A stretch of 64,000 nt of DNA from Streptococcus sp. SN-1 (GTDB lineage Bacteria > Bacillota > Bacilli > Lactobacillales > Streptococcaceae): assembly GCF_041154385.1 (NCBI RefSeq), contig NZ_AP028929.1:868001-932000 (forward strand), given 5' to 3'. Under the pieces are notes generated by a model, which was not told the DNA's origin, made no database searches, and saw nothing but the letters and a program-made list of their open reading frames with translations. Every line of letters begins with the position of its first letter. Position 1 is the first letter of the stretch. This document shows positions 1-8,281 of this stretch, piece after piece. A program made the position numbers and the translations under genes.

Positions 1-1018
1 TATTGCTAGCGAGGATGGTCAAATCGAGGAAGCATTTGCGTACCTTGAGGAAATCCAAGCTGACAGTGACTGGTATGTTTCAGCTTTGGCACTTAAAGCA
101 GACCTCTACCAGCTGGAAGGTTTGACAGATGTGGCGCGTGAGAAATTGTTAGAAGCATTGACTTACTCAGAGGATCCTCTCTTGATATTGGGCTTGGCAG
201 AGTTGGATAGTGAGTTGGAAAATTACCAAGAAGCTATTCAAGGCTATGCTCAGTTAGATAATCGCTCAATTTATGAGCAAACAGGCATTTCTACCTATCA
301 ACGAATTGGCTTTGCCTATGCTCAGTTAGGGAAATTTGAAACGGCTACAGAGTTTTTAGAAAAAGCCCTGGAGTTAGAATACGATGACCTAACAGCTTTT
401 GAGTTGGCCAGTCTTTACTTTGATAGAGAAGAATACCAAAAAGCTGTCCTCTACTTTAAGCAACTTGATACCATTTCTCCTGACTTTGAAGGCTATGAGT
501 ATGGTTATAGTCAGGCCTTACATAAGGAACATCAAGTTCAAGAAGCCCTGCGTATCGCTAAGCAAGGGTTGGAGAAAAATCCATTTGAAACTCGTCTCTT
601 GCTGGCTGCTTCACAATTTTCCTATGAATTGCATGATGCTAGTGGAGCAGAGAACTACCTCCTTACTGCTAAAGAAGATGCTGAGGATACGGAAGAAATC
701 TTACTCCGTCTAGCAACTATTTATCTGGAGCAGGAGCGTTATGAAGACATTCTAGACTTGCAAAGTGAGGAGCCAGAAAATCTCTTGACCAAGTGGATGA
801 TTGCTCGTTCCTATCAAGAAATGGACGATTTGGATACCGCCTATGAGCATTACCAAGAATTAGCAGGAGATTTGAAGGACAATCCCGAATTTCTAGAACA
901 CTATATCTATCTCTTGCATGAATTGGGCTACTTTGAGGAAGCAAAAGTCAATGCGCAAGCTTACTTAAAACTGGTTCCAGATGATGTACAAATGCAAGAA
1001 TTGTATGAGAGATTGTAA
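1..1018 (+). CDS. TPR-repeat protein, 3' part (start lies before the window)
   Basis: The reading frame is open from base 2, so the gene begins upstream; 338 residues are visible. They form a regular series of about 34-residue helix-turn-helix TPR units, with alanine/tyrosine/leucine-rich pairs such as AFAYLEEI, ALTYSEDP and AYEHYQEL, and a very acidic composition. There is no signal peptide or membrane segment in the visible part. TPR solenoids act as protein-protein scaffolds, and the partner cannot be read from sequence. A rho-independent terminator follows 20 bases after the stop. From memory, pneumococcus has a similar TPR gene beside an aquaporin gene, as here. Family assignment is secure; function is unknown. 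Confidence 0.85.
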   Translation, partial: IASEDGQIEEAFAYLEEIQADSDWYVSALALKADLYQLEGLTDVAREKLLEALTYSEDPLLILGLAELDSELENYQEAIQGYAQLDNRSIYEQTGISTYQRIGFAYAQLGKFETATEFLEKALELEYDDLTAFELASLYFDREEYQKAVLYFKQLDTISPDFEGYEYGYSQALHKEHQVQEALRIAKQGLEKNPFETRLLLAASQFSYELHDASGAENYLLTAKEDAEDTEEILLRLATIYLEQERYEDILDLQSEEPENLLTKWMIARSYQEMDDLDTAYEHYQELAGDLKDNPEFLEHYIYLLHELGYFEEAKVNAQAYLKLVPDDVQMQELYERL

Positions 1019-1036
1019 GAATTCATACATTACAGA

Positions 1037-1076
1037 AAACTGCAAGTTATCACTAGAGGGTAACTGCGGTTTTTTG
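1037..1076 (+). terminator. Rho-independent terminator of the TPR gene
   Basis: The stem AACTGCAAGTTATC pairs with GGTAACTGCGGTT (one bulge and two G-T pairs), followed by a run of six T. It ends the TPR transcript before the mgtC-like gene. Confidence 0.8.
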
Positions 1077-1111
1077 TTTTAAAAAGGACAATTTTCAACT
1101 AATATATTCTC

Positions 1112-1139
1112 TTGAAAAAATTTCAACTAGGATTATAAT
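1112..1139 (+). promoter_or_regulatory. Sigma-A promoter of the mgtC-like gene
   Basis: A -35 TTGAAA (1112-1117) and a -10 TATAAT (1134-1139) are separated by 16 bp. They lie about 30 bp upstream of a strong ribosome-binding site (GGAGGG) and the ATG at 1171, so transcription control looks intact although the gene is broken. Confidence 0.7.
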
Positions 1140-1170
1140 ATAAAATTATGAGTGATAGAGGAGGGAAATA

Positions 1171-1851
1171 ATGCTTGATACGATAGCTCTACCGATTGAA
1201 GTCCGACATATTATTCTCGTTTTATTGTCTTGTTTATCTGGTTTTATCATTGGCTATGAAAGAAAGTCTAAGCACAAGTAGGCTGGGAGAAAGACTCATA
1301 TTTTAGTTGCCTTAACTGCAACTTTAATGATGATTTTATCAAAAGAAGCTTTCTTGGATACGCCTAATGATGATACTTATAGGGTTGCGGCCCAAATTGT
1401 CAGTGGAATTAGTTTTATTGGTGGTGGTATTATTTTCATGAGGGATAAAAAAATCAGTGGTATCACCACAGTAGCTGGTATTTGGGCAACTGCAGGTATT
1501 GGAATGGCGATTGGAGCAGGTTTTGCTTTTCTAGGCTTATTTTGTAGTCTAATTGTTGTCTCTGTTCAGAAAAGTAGCTCCAAATTTTTGAAAAGCGATA
1601 CCCATTATCATATCAGAATAACTGGATTTGTAACCAATAAACCTTCAATAGATACCTTGAATATTATCATTGAACAGAAGGGATTTTACAATCTAAATAT
1701 TGACATGGATAGGAATGAAAGTGGTTATAATCTTACGATTAGAGCATATCACGATAAATCCATCTCTTACAAAAATATGGCTGAGGTTTTATGGCAATGT
1801 GACGAGAATTTTTATATAAATCAGGTTAAGATTGTTTCATTAGAAGGATAG
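1171..1851 (+). pseudogene. MgtC/SapB-family membrane protein, interrupted by an in-frame TAG
   Basis: Read through, this is a 226-codon gene. Codon 37 (1279-1281) is TAG, placed in the conserved loop of the family (ER-K-KHK-stop-AGRKTHILVAL), where homologues read roughly ERxxxGKPAGLRTH. Downstream the family hallmarks remain: GISFIGGGIIF, the segment ITTVAGIWATAGIGMAIGAG, and a C-terminal cytoplasmic ACT-like domain. MgtC/SapB proteins are inner-membrane proteins tied to magnesium limitation and virulence in other bacteria. The start is the ATG at 1171 behind GGAGGG. A shorter product from ATG 1327 would lack the first transmembrane helix and has no clear ribosome-binding site. A single base change would restore the frame. 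Confidence 0.85.
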
Positions 1852-1881
1852 AGTTTTGTTTTCATAGCAAAACTCTTATTG
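1850..1881 (+). terminator. Hairpin after the mgtC-like pseudogene, probable terminator
   Basis: The perfect 8-bp stem GAGTTTTG / CAAAACTC directly abuts the stop codon. Its T tract (TTATT) is weak, so termination may be incomplete. Confidence 0.55.
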
Positions 1882-2047
1882 GTGAATGGGGAAAGATACT
1901 TCTTATTCTCTATACTATGTATCAGGAGGAATTGACATAAAAGCATCAGATTAGCGCAGATAACATAATGAACTGGGAACATCTTGAAAAAAAGATTAGT
2001 TTATAAGATTTGGAACCGTTTTCTGTCACAATCTTTCGGGAAAGTAG

Positions 2048-2076
2048 TTGCTAAAAGATGTAAAAATTGATAGAAT
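2048..2076 (+). promoter_or_regulatory. Promoter of the aquaporin gene
   Basis: TTGCTA (2048-2053) and TAGAAT (2071-2076) are separated by 17 bp, 37 bp before the ATG. A degenerate palindromic cre-like sequence (2010-2025, reverse strand CAGAAAACGGTTCCAA) lies just upstream and would fit carbon-catabolite control, but it is only about 12/16 to consensus. The rest of 1882-2047 shows nothing I recognise. Confidence 0.6.
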
Positions 2077-2113
2077 AAGGATTGTCTAAAAAATTTTAAG
2101 GAGAATCTATCAA

Positions 2114-2983
2114 ATGGATTTCACATGGGCAATTAAATATGCCACTGAATTTTTGGGAACTGCTATTTTGATCATTCTTGGAAATGGTGCAGTTGCCAAC
2201 GTTGAACTTAAAGGTACGAAAGGTCACCAAAGTGGCTGGATCGTTATCGCTGTTGGTTATGGTATGGGGGTTATGATCCCAGCATTAATGTTTGGTAACG
2301 TATCTGGAAATCACATCAACCCAGCCTTCACTCTTGGACTTGCAATCAGCGGTCTTTTCCCTTGGGCACAAGTTGCGCCTTATATCATTGCACAAGTTTT
2401 GGGTGCTATCTTTGGTCAAGCCTTGGTTGTGGCAACACACCGCCCATACTACTTGAAAACTGAAAATCCAAACAACATTTTGGGTACTTTCTCAACAATT
2501 TCAAGTTTGGATAATGGTACAAAAGAATCACATTTTGCAGCAACTGTTAATGGTTTTGTAAATGAGTTTGTTGGATCATTTGTTCTTTTCTTTGCAGCCC
2601 TTGGAATGACTAAAAACTTCTTTGGTTCTGAAGTGCTTCAATACATGAAACAAATGGCTAGTCAAGCAGGTCAAAATGTTGACTTTTCTGATTTAGCAAT
2701 CAAAGCCCAAGTAGCACCACATACTGCTTCAGGACTTTCAGTAGCTCACTTGGCACTTGGATTCCTTGTTATGGCCTTGGTAACATCACTTGGTGGACCT
2801 ACAGGACCTGCCTTGAACCCTGCTCGTGACTTGGGACCACGTCTCCTTCATGCTTTCCTTCCAAAATCAGTTCTTGGTGAGCACAAAGGCGATTCAAAAT
2901 GGTGGTATTCTTGGGTACCAGTAGTAGCACCTATCGCAGCAGCAATTGCAGCAGTAGCTATTTTCAAATTCCTTTACTTATAA
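2114..2983 (+). CDS. Aquaporin / glycerol-facilitator family channel (MIP)
   Basis: This 289-residue MIP-family channel passes water or small solutes such as glycerol across the membrane. Both half-helix motifs are present: NHINPAFT near residue 69 and LNPARDLGP near residue 235. The second carries the aspartate after NPAR that is typical of the glyceroaquaporin branch. Six transmembrane segments plus the two re-entrant loops can be traced. An insert of about 60 residues sits between helices 3 and 5 (region 120-205), longer than in E. coli GlpF and similar in length to lactococcal Gla-type channels. The start is supported by AAGGAG 9 bases upstream. The gene is monocistronic, with its own promoter and terminator. 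From memory the closest match is the pneumococcal aquaporin called AqpC. Substrate is not decidable from sequence. Confidence 0.9.
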   Translation: MDFTWAIKYATEFLGTAILIILGNGAVANVELKGTKGHQSGWIVIAVGYGMGVMIPALMFGNVSGNHINPAFTLGLAISGLFPWAQVAPYIIAQVLGAIFGQALVVATHRPYYLKTENPNNILGTFSTISSLDNGTKESHFAATVNGFVNEFVGSFVLFFAALGMTKNFFGSEVLQYMKQMASQAGQNVDFSDLAIKAQVAPHTASGLSVAHLALGFLVMALVTSLGGPTGPALNPARDLGPRLLHAFLPKSVLGEHKGDSKWWYSWVPVVAPIAAAIAAVAIFKFLYL

Positions 2984-3034
2984 GAAATTGAGTTCTCTAT
3001 CTATTGTAATAGATTGAAGAAAAGCTAAGATAGA

Positions 3035-3066
3035 GAGAAAGGACACATTTCGTCCTTTCTTTTTAT
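3035..3066 (+). terminator. Rho-independent terminator of the aquaporin gene
   Basis: AGAAAGGAC / GTCCTTTCT forms a perfect 9-bp stem with a 7-base loop followed by TTTT. It marks the last ancestral-looking position before the IS cluster. Confidence 0.85.
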
Positions 3067-3139
3067 TTGAAAAAACAGTAAAAAAGCGCAAAAAATCACT
3101 TCCCGTGCTATGCTGTAATTGAATTTTTTAGTTTTGGCG

Positions 3140-4085
3140 TTAGAACTGTTTCCTCAGTCCTAGCGCCTTTTCTTTTTGATAAGTCTGCTTGGTGGAGAGT
3201 AGTTTGTAAATGATTCTGAGAATCTTATGAGCACAAGCAATGACGGCTTTCATCTTGCTTCCTCTTTGGGAAATTCGATTGTAAAAAGAAGAAAAAGCTG
3301 GATCCTTAGAATGTGCTGCAATTAATCCCGATATGGTCAAAGCCTGTTTGATATAGCGATTTCCTTGCGTGATGTGTGAGGATTTTTTAATGCCAGCACT
3401 TTCATAAGACCCTGGACAGAGTCCAGCCCATGATGCTAAGTGTGCATCGGACGGAAAGGCTGTAACAGTTGGTCCAATCTCAGCTAGAATAGTGGCAGCA
3501 CAGTTTTCATTCACACCGGGAATGGTTTGAAGTATCCTATTTTCCTCAGGGAAACTCCTTTTCGATGTAGTGTTGAATCTCATCGGTCAATTTTTCAATG
3601 AGTTCCTGATACATCTGACATTCCTCTAAGCTCTGGTCTAAGAGAAAGCGGTCTTCTAGTGACAACTTTCCTTCCATCGCTTCCACGAGTTCTTCTGGAC
3701 TTGTTTTCACTCGCTTCTGGATACAAGGGATAACAGATTCTACATTAATGGTTTCTCCGTCAATGAATAATTTTAAAAGTGCTTGCCCCGTTTTAGAAAA
3801 AATATCAGAAAGATAGCTGATTAGCTTGATATTGGCCCTTTGTAAGAGATTGTGAATTTCATTTTTAATTTGAGTTTGACGTTGCTTGTAAGAACGCATA
3901 CGACGTGTCAGTAAACTAAGCTGTATCACTTCAGGGGTAGGAATATAGGAAGGTTCAATTAGTCTGCAACGACCGAGTTGAGCCATCCATTCAGCGTCCT
4001 TCACATCTGTCTTACGGCCAGGTACATTCTTGATATGTTGAAGATTGGCAAGTACTAAAACGAGATCAGAATGTGAAAAGATATA
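3140..4085 (-). pseudogene. IS110-family transposase, 5'-truncated and frameshifted
   Basis: The upstream portion (about 4080 down to 3546) encodes the end of the DEDD/RuvC-like domain with the family motif PGRKTDVKDAEW and the following coiled linker. The downstream portion (3583 down to 3140) encodes the Transposase_20 (IS116/IS110/IS902) domain with IPGVNENCAATILAEIGP, SWAGLCPGSYESAG and IKQALT. They belong to one gene. At about 3552-3560 an extra base in a C/T run (GAGTTTCCC then TGAGG) moves translation into a stop, and removing one C restores FPEENR. The N-terminal part with the first catalytic Asp is missing because the IS630 remnant abuts at about 4085. Non-functional; the exact ends are uncertain because IS110 elements lack clear inverted repeats. 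Confidence 0.85.
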
Positions 4086-4641
4086 GTCAATTGAAACAAG
4101 AATAGGACAAAAGAGCTTCGTAAAAGGTAGTGCAACTTGGTAATACATTTTTGAGGTGCTTTTTGATATGAGCCCATGTTTTCTCAATAGGATTGTACTC
4201 AGGTGAATAGGGAGGAAGTGGTAAAAGTTTATGCCCAAACTCTTAGCATAAAAGTTCTAGCTTACCCATTCTATGGAATCTTGCATTATCCATAATAATA
4301 ACTGATGGTGTATTTAATGTCGGTAAGAAAAACTTCTGAAACCAAGCTTCAAAAAAGTCGCTCGTCATCGTCTCTTCGTAAGTCATTGGAGCGATTAACT
4401 CACCATTTGTTAGACCTGCAACCAAAGAAATCCTCTGATATCTTTTTCCAGATACCTTACCTCTTATTAACTGGCCTTTTAATGAGCGACCATATTCTCA
4501 ATAAAAATAAGTATCGAATCATGTTTCATCAATATAAACAGGTGCTAAGTGCTTTAAACTATTAAAATTCTTAAGAAATAAAGCTACTTTTTCTGGGGTC
4601 AGTTCAATATAGGATAGAGCATTTAATTTTATACTTTTCAT
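4086..4641 (-). pseudogene. IS630-family transposase remnant (IS630-Spn1-like)
   Basis: Reading the minus strand from 4641 gives EKVALFLKNF, VYIDET, then a TGA where homologues have Gly; then FDTYFY, another TGA, EYGRSLKGQLI, LVAGLTNGELIAPMTY, IIMDNARFHRM, a frameshift after KLELLC, and PPYSPEYNPIEKTW. These are the DDE motifs of IS630 transposases (first Asp in YIDET, second in MDNARFH, Glu in NPIEKTW). Two nonsense codons and one frameshift make it dead. The N-terminal helix-turn-helix half is absent. The C-terminal end (YSCFN-stop, about 4089) runs straight into the truncated IS110, so the two elements were inserted or deleted against each other. Confidence 0.85.
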
Positions 4642-5087
4642 TCAATTTACCTCGTTTTTTATTATATCATAAAGTTAGCTAATAAGAAATGAAGGGCAGT
4701 AAGTCCAGTAATCACTTTGAAGTCTCAAAGTTTGATTTTAAGTTTTCTTTAAGGAAATTATATTATTCTGAAGAAGTCTAAAATTTCACAGCCATTTATT
4801 AGTAATGACTACAGAATTCCTAGTCATTACTAGAAACGGGCTTGTTTCTTTGAATAATAGGACTGCATAATTCTCCTATTCTGGTAACTTCTAAAACTAA
4901 CTTCCAGTTTCCCACAACCTAGCTTTTAGTATAAGAAAAACGCGTGAAATCAGTGGAAATCCGTCTTAGACTAACTTCCGCTGGTTTTCTTTTTCTTGAT
5001 ATATAAGGGTTCAAAAGCGAAAAGACTCAGAAAAAAGTGCACGACAAATAGCCCTAAAACAGAGTCGTCTTAGAGTAACTTCCAGTT
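4642..5087. other. Non-coding gap between IS remnants with three hairpins and repeated motifs
   Basis: I find no credible gene here. The stretch holds a 7-bp hairpin (ACTTTGA-AGTC-TCAAAGT, about 4709-4726), a perfect 12-bp inverted repeat TAGTAATGACTA / TAGTCATTACTA (4800-4811 and 4821-4832), a small GAAAC/GTTTC hairpin right behind it (4833-4848), and AATAGGA / TCCTATT (4856-4862 and 4874-4880). It also carries three direct copies of a motif close to CTTAGAGTAACTTCCAGTT (near 4891, 4963 and 5068). A fourth direct copy and one inverted copy lie beyond the IS30 element at 6369-6417. It is probably decayed IS ends. Confidence 0.6.
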
Positions 5088-6358
5088 GCTAGCGTTTAGT
5101 GTGAGACTTTTCGATGGTGATAAGATGTGTAGTTAGAGGGGAAAATTCCCTTTATTTCAATAAATCAGGTGATAAGTGTGTGTCTTCTGGTTTGACAAAT
5201 TGGCACCCCAGAAGAGCAGCGATGTCCTCGCCAAAGTTGAAGGTGAAGACGTTGTAAGCAGATTTTCCTTGAAACTCTTCTCGTTTCAAGGAATTGACAT
5301 GGGAAATGACTAGATTGACGTCTTTCTGAGTCAGCTGGTCAAAGGAAGTGCCCTTGGGAAGAATGGCTCGCAAAACTGTATGGTTCTTCTCAATCCGCCC
5401 CTTCTGGTCAGGACGGCTAGGGTCGCAGAAGTAGAGGTGAGACTTCCCATCAATGTCTCGCTCAAGCTCCTCCACATAGGAGAACTCAGATCCGTTGTCC
5501 GTGAGAATGACAGGGAACAGCTGATGGAACGCATACCCTCCGTCCATGACTCTTTCTTTCAAAGCTGCGAATTTAGTGGCGACCTCCAGAGCGGTCTTGT
5601 TGCCCAAAAGCAAGGCGAAGAGGAAGTTGCAGAAGGAAACGTTGAAGGTGAGCAGTAGCTTTCCACCAGGTCTGCCGATGACCGTGTCCATTTCCAACCA
5701 TTTGAAGAAATCATCTGTTTCTCGTAACTTTTGGAAATCTTGGTAGGTTCGCCCAATTTTTAGCTCTTTGAGAATAGCTACTTTTCTGGATTTTCTGCGT
5801 TCCTTGAACTTGACTATCCGAGGAAAATCAATGGGCTTGGGTGTCAGATATCCCAGCTTGGTATGCCGATACACCGTAGCTTTCGACACAGGTAGGTTAT
5901 GTGTCTGAATGATATGGTAGATGCTTTGTTTCTTCTGGATGCCTTGGGTTAAGACCTTATCCATCTGATAAAAACTTTCCTTGTTTAGGGGGATGCCCTG
6001 TCTGGATTCCCTCAACATAGTCTCGTACTGTTCCTGCGCCTTTTTCGCGTAGTAAAGATAGCGGTTAAAGCCACAATCCGTCCTCTTTTTTGGACAGTTG
6101 TTACAGACATAAGGAGCTTTTTTGAGAAGTGGGCAATCCGTGCAATCAGATTTGACGGATGTTGGATGCATGATGCGATTGCGCTTGATTTCCTTTGAAA
6201 TCGTTGACGGGTCTTTTCCAATCTTCTCAGCGATGGAACGGAAAGTCTCCTGTTGGCTGATTCCAGTTTGGATGTCAATACGGTCTTCTAGGGTGAGATG
6301 TTTTTGTTTTTTCGGCATGAGGTACCTCCTCACGAAAAGTCTCAGACTTAATTCTAGC
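5088..6358 (-). mobile_element. IS30-family insertion sequence, apparently complete (about 1.27 kb)
   Basis: The ends form an imperfect inverted repeat of 26 bp, 22 of 26 matching: GCTAG-TT-AGT-TGAGACTTTTCG at 5088-5113 and its complement at 6333-6358. They enclose one intact transposase gene. Size and single-gene layout are typical for IS30. The sequence GTCTnAGAGTAACTTCCAGTT occurs in the same orientation just outside both ends (5068-5087 and 6369-6390), so insertion occurred in or next to a repeated sequence, or the element ends lie further out than drawn. Confidence 0.7.
5152..6318 (-). CDS. IS30-family transposase
   Basis: This intact 388-residue transposase would catalyse excision and insertion of the surrounding element. 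The N-terminal helix-turn-helix (LTLEDRIDIQTGI, IAEKIGKDPSTISKEIKRNR, residues about 7-50) is the IS30 DNA-binding signature. It is followed by a cysteine-rich zinc-finger-like stretch (CTDCPLLKKAPYVCNNCPKK, about 60-80). The rve-type DDE catalytic domain supplies Asp in LEMDTVIG, Asp in ILTDNGSEF and Glu in QKGRIEKNH. The start at 6318 is chosen because AGGAGG lies 7 bases upstream; an earlier in-frame start at 6360 has no such site and would fall outside the inverted repeat. No frameshift or stop is seen, so the element may still be active. Confidence 0.92.
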   Translation of the reverse strand: MPKKQKHLTLEDRIDIQTGISQQETFRSIAEKIGKDPSTISKEIKRNRIMHPTSVKSDCTDCPLLKKAPYVCNNCPKKRTDCGFNRYLYYAKKAQEQYETMLRESRQGIPLNKESFYQMDKVLTQGIQKKQSIYHIIQTHNLPVSKATVYRHTKLGYLTPKPIDFPRIVKFKERRKSRKVAILKELKIGRTYQDFQKLRETDDFFKWLEMDTVIGRPGGKLLLTFNVSFCNFLFALLLGNKTALEVATKFAALKERVMDGGYAFHQLFPVILTDNGSEFSYVEELERDIDGKSHLYFCDPSRPDQKGRIEKNHTVLRAILPKGTSFDQLTQKDVNLVISHVNSLKREEFQGKSAYNVFTFNFGEDIAALLGCQFVKPEDTHLSPDLLK

Positions 6359-6481
6359 ATAATTCGTCGTCTGAGAGTAACTTCCAGTTTTGGGAGAGAG
6401 ATGGAAGTTACTTTGAGAAGTTACGTTTCTCCTATTCTAGAAGGGGAGGACCAGTATTTCTTTCATGATAGAACTAGATTG

Positions 6482-6490
6482 TGGTATAAT
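6482..6490 (+). promoter_or_regulatory. Extended -10 promoter of the lic1 operon
   Basis: TGGTATAAT (6482-6490) is an extended -10 element located 40 bp before the tarI ATG; the -35 is weak (TTTCAT at 6461). Between the IS30 end and this promoter lies a long imperfect hairpin (6371-6387 with 6402-6417). The IS cluster has therefore come within about 120 bp of the operon start without removing its promoter. Confidence 0.6.
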
Positions 6491-6530
6491 AAAGAGAATA
6501 AGTTTTTTAGTAAGACAAAGGAGAAAATAG

Positions 6531-7238
6531 ATGATTTATGCAGGAATTCTTGCCGGTGGAACTGGCACACGCATGGGAATCAGTAACTTGCCAAAACAAT
6601 TTTTAGAGCTAGGTGATCGACCTATCTTGATTCATACAATTGAAAAATTTGTCTTGGAACCAAGTATTGAAAAAATTGTAGTTGGGGTTCATGGAGACTG
6701 GGTTTCTCATGCAGAAGATCTTGTAGATAAATATCTTCCTCTTCATAAGGAACGTATCATCATTACAAAAGGTGGTGCTGACCGCAATACAAGTATTGAG
6801 AAAATCATTGAAGCCATTGATGCTTATCGTCCGCTTACTCCAGAGGATATCATTGTTACCCACGATTCTGTTCGTCCATTTATTACGCTTCGCATGATTC
6901 AGGACAATATCCAACTTGCTCAAAATCATGACGCAGTGGACACAGTGGTAGAAGCTGTTGATACTATCGTTGAAAGCACTAACGGTCAATTTATTACAGA
7001 TATTCCAAATCGTGCTCACCTTTATCAAGGACAAACACCTCAAACATTCCGTTGCAAGGACTTCATGAATCTTTATGGCTCTCTCTCTGTTGAAGAGAAG
7101 GAAATCTTAACAGATGCATGTAAAATCTTCGTCATTAAAGGAAAAGATGTGGCCTTGGCTAAGGGGGAATACTCAAATCTTAAAATCACAACAGTGACAG
7201 ATTTGAAGATTGCAAAAAGTATGATTGAGAAAGACTAG
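6531..7238 (+). CDS. tarI: Ribitol-5-phosphate cytidylyltransferase
   Basis: TarI makes CDP-ribitol from CTP and ribitol-5-phosphate, the ribitol donor for pneumococcal-type teichoic acids. The 235-residue protein is of the IspD/TarI nucleotidyltransferase family: the N-terminal CTP-binding loop LAGGTGTRMG (residues 7-16) with the lysine in LPKQF, then VTHDSVRPF around residue 111 and YQGQTPQTF near residue 165. An IspD role is less likely because the following gene is tarJ and the whole is the lic1 operon. AAAGGAG lies about 8 bases before the ATG. The stop is 4 bases before tarJ, which implies coupled translation. Confidence 0.93.
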   Translation: MIYAGILAGGTGTRMGISNLPKQFLELGDRPILIHTIEKFVLEPSIEKIVVGVHGDWVSHAEDLVDKYLPLHKERIIITKGGADRNTSIEKIIEAIDAYRPLTPEDIIVTHDSVRPFITLRMIQDNIQLAQNHDAVDTVVEAVDTIVESTNGQFITDIPNRAHLYQGQTPQTFRCKDFMNLYGSLSVEEKEILTDACKIFVIKGKDVALAKGEYSNLKITTVTDLKIAKSMIEKD

Positions 7239-7242
7239 TGAT

Positions 7243-8265
7243 ATGATTAATCAAATTTATCAACTGACTAAGCCCAAGTTTATTAACGTCAAATACCAGG
7301 AAGAGGATATTGACCAAGAGAATCATATCCTCATCCGCCCCAACTACATGGCTGTCTGTCATGCGGATCAGCGTTACTATCAAGGAAAACGTGATCCAAA
7401 GATTTTGAATAAAAAACTTCCAATGGCAATGATTCACGAGTCATGTGGAACCGTTATTTCTGATCCGACAGGAACCTACGAGGTTGGGCAAAAAGTTGTC
7501 ATGATTCCTAATCAGCCTCCTATGCAGAGTGATGAAGAATTCTATGAGAACTACATGACAGGGACCCATTTCTTGTCTAGTGGATTTGATGGCTTTATGA
7601 GAGAGTTTGTTTCTCTTCCTAAAGACCGTGTGGTGACTTATGATGCTATCGAAGACACGGTTGCAGCCATTACAGAGTTTGTCAGTGTTGGTATGCATGC
7701 CATGAATCGCTTACTGACTCTTGCTCACAGCAAGCGGAACCGAATTGCCGTTATCGGAGATGGAAGTTTAGCATTTGTGGTTGCCAATATTATCAACTAT
7801 ACTTTGCCAGAAGCAGAGATTGTGGTTATTGGTCGTCATTGGGAAAAGTTGGAACTCTTCTCTTTTGCCAAAGAATGCTATATTACTGATAATATTCCTG
7901 AAGATTTGGCCTTTGACCATGCTTTTGAGTGTTGTGGTGGTGATGGTACTGGACCAGCTATTAATGATTTGATTCGCTATATTCGTCCTCAAGGAACGAT
8001 TCTTATGATGGGAGTTAGTGAGTATAAAGTCAATCTCAATACTCGCGATGCCTTAGAAAAAGGCTTGCTCTTGGTTGGGTCCTCTCGTTCTGGTCGCATT
8101 GATTTTGAAAATGCCATCCAAATGATGGAAGTCAAGAAATTTGCCAATCGTCTTAAAAATATCCTTTATCTAGAAGAACCTGTAAGAGAAATTAAAGATA
8201 TTCACCGTGTCTTTGCAACCGATTTAAACACAGCTTTTAAAACCGTGTTTAAGTGGGAAGTATAA
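7243..8265 (+). CDS. tarJ: Ribulose-5-phosphate reductase (alcohol dehydrogenase family)
   Basis: TarJ reduces ribulose-5-phosphate to ribitol-5-phosphate with NADPH, feeding TarI. The protein is 340 residues in the medium-chain zinc-dependent dehydrogenase fold. The N-terminal part carries CHADQRYYQG and HESCGTV (zinc-ligand region, residues about 37-75), and the Rossmann part carries AVIGDGSLAFVVANI around residue 170. It lacks the four-cysteine structural zinc loop of classical ADHs. The ATG at 7243 is chosen over a TTG at 7225 because the latter overlaps tarI and adds six residues without family support. It sits second in the lic1 operon; licA follows after 16 bases. Confidence 0.9.
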   Translation: MINQIYQLTKPKFINVKYQEEDIDQENHILIRPNYMAVCHADQRYYQGKRDPKILNKKLPMAMIHESCGTVISDPTGTYEVGQKVVMIPNQPPMQSDEEFYENYMTGTHFLSSGFDGFMREFVSLPKDRVVTYDAIEDTVAAITEFVSVGMHAMNRLLTLAHSKRNRIAVIGDGSLAFVVANIINYTLPEAEIVVIGRHWEKLELFSFAKECYITDNIPEDLAFDHAFECCGGDGTGPAINDLIRYIRPQGTILMMGVSEYKVNLNTRDALEKGLLLVGSSRSGRIDFENAIQMMEVKKFANRLKNILYLEEPVREIKDIHRVFATDLNTAFKTVFKWEV

Positions 8266-8281
8266 GAACTGGAGGTTAATT

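Noticed and set aside
4305..4565. 86-codon open frame on the plus strand inside the IS630 remnant
   Set aside because: It is antisense to clear transposase sequence (DDE motifs on the minus strand) and shows no protein-like conservation.
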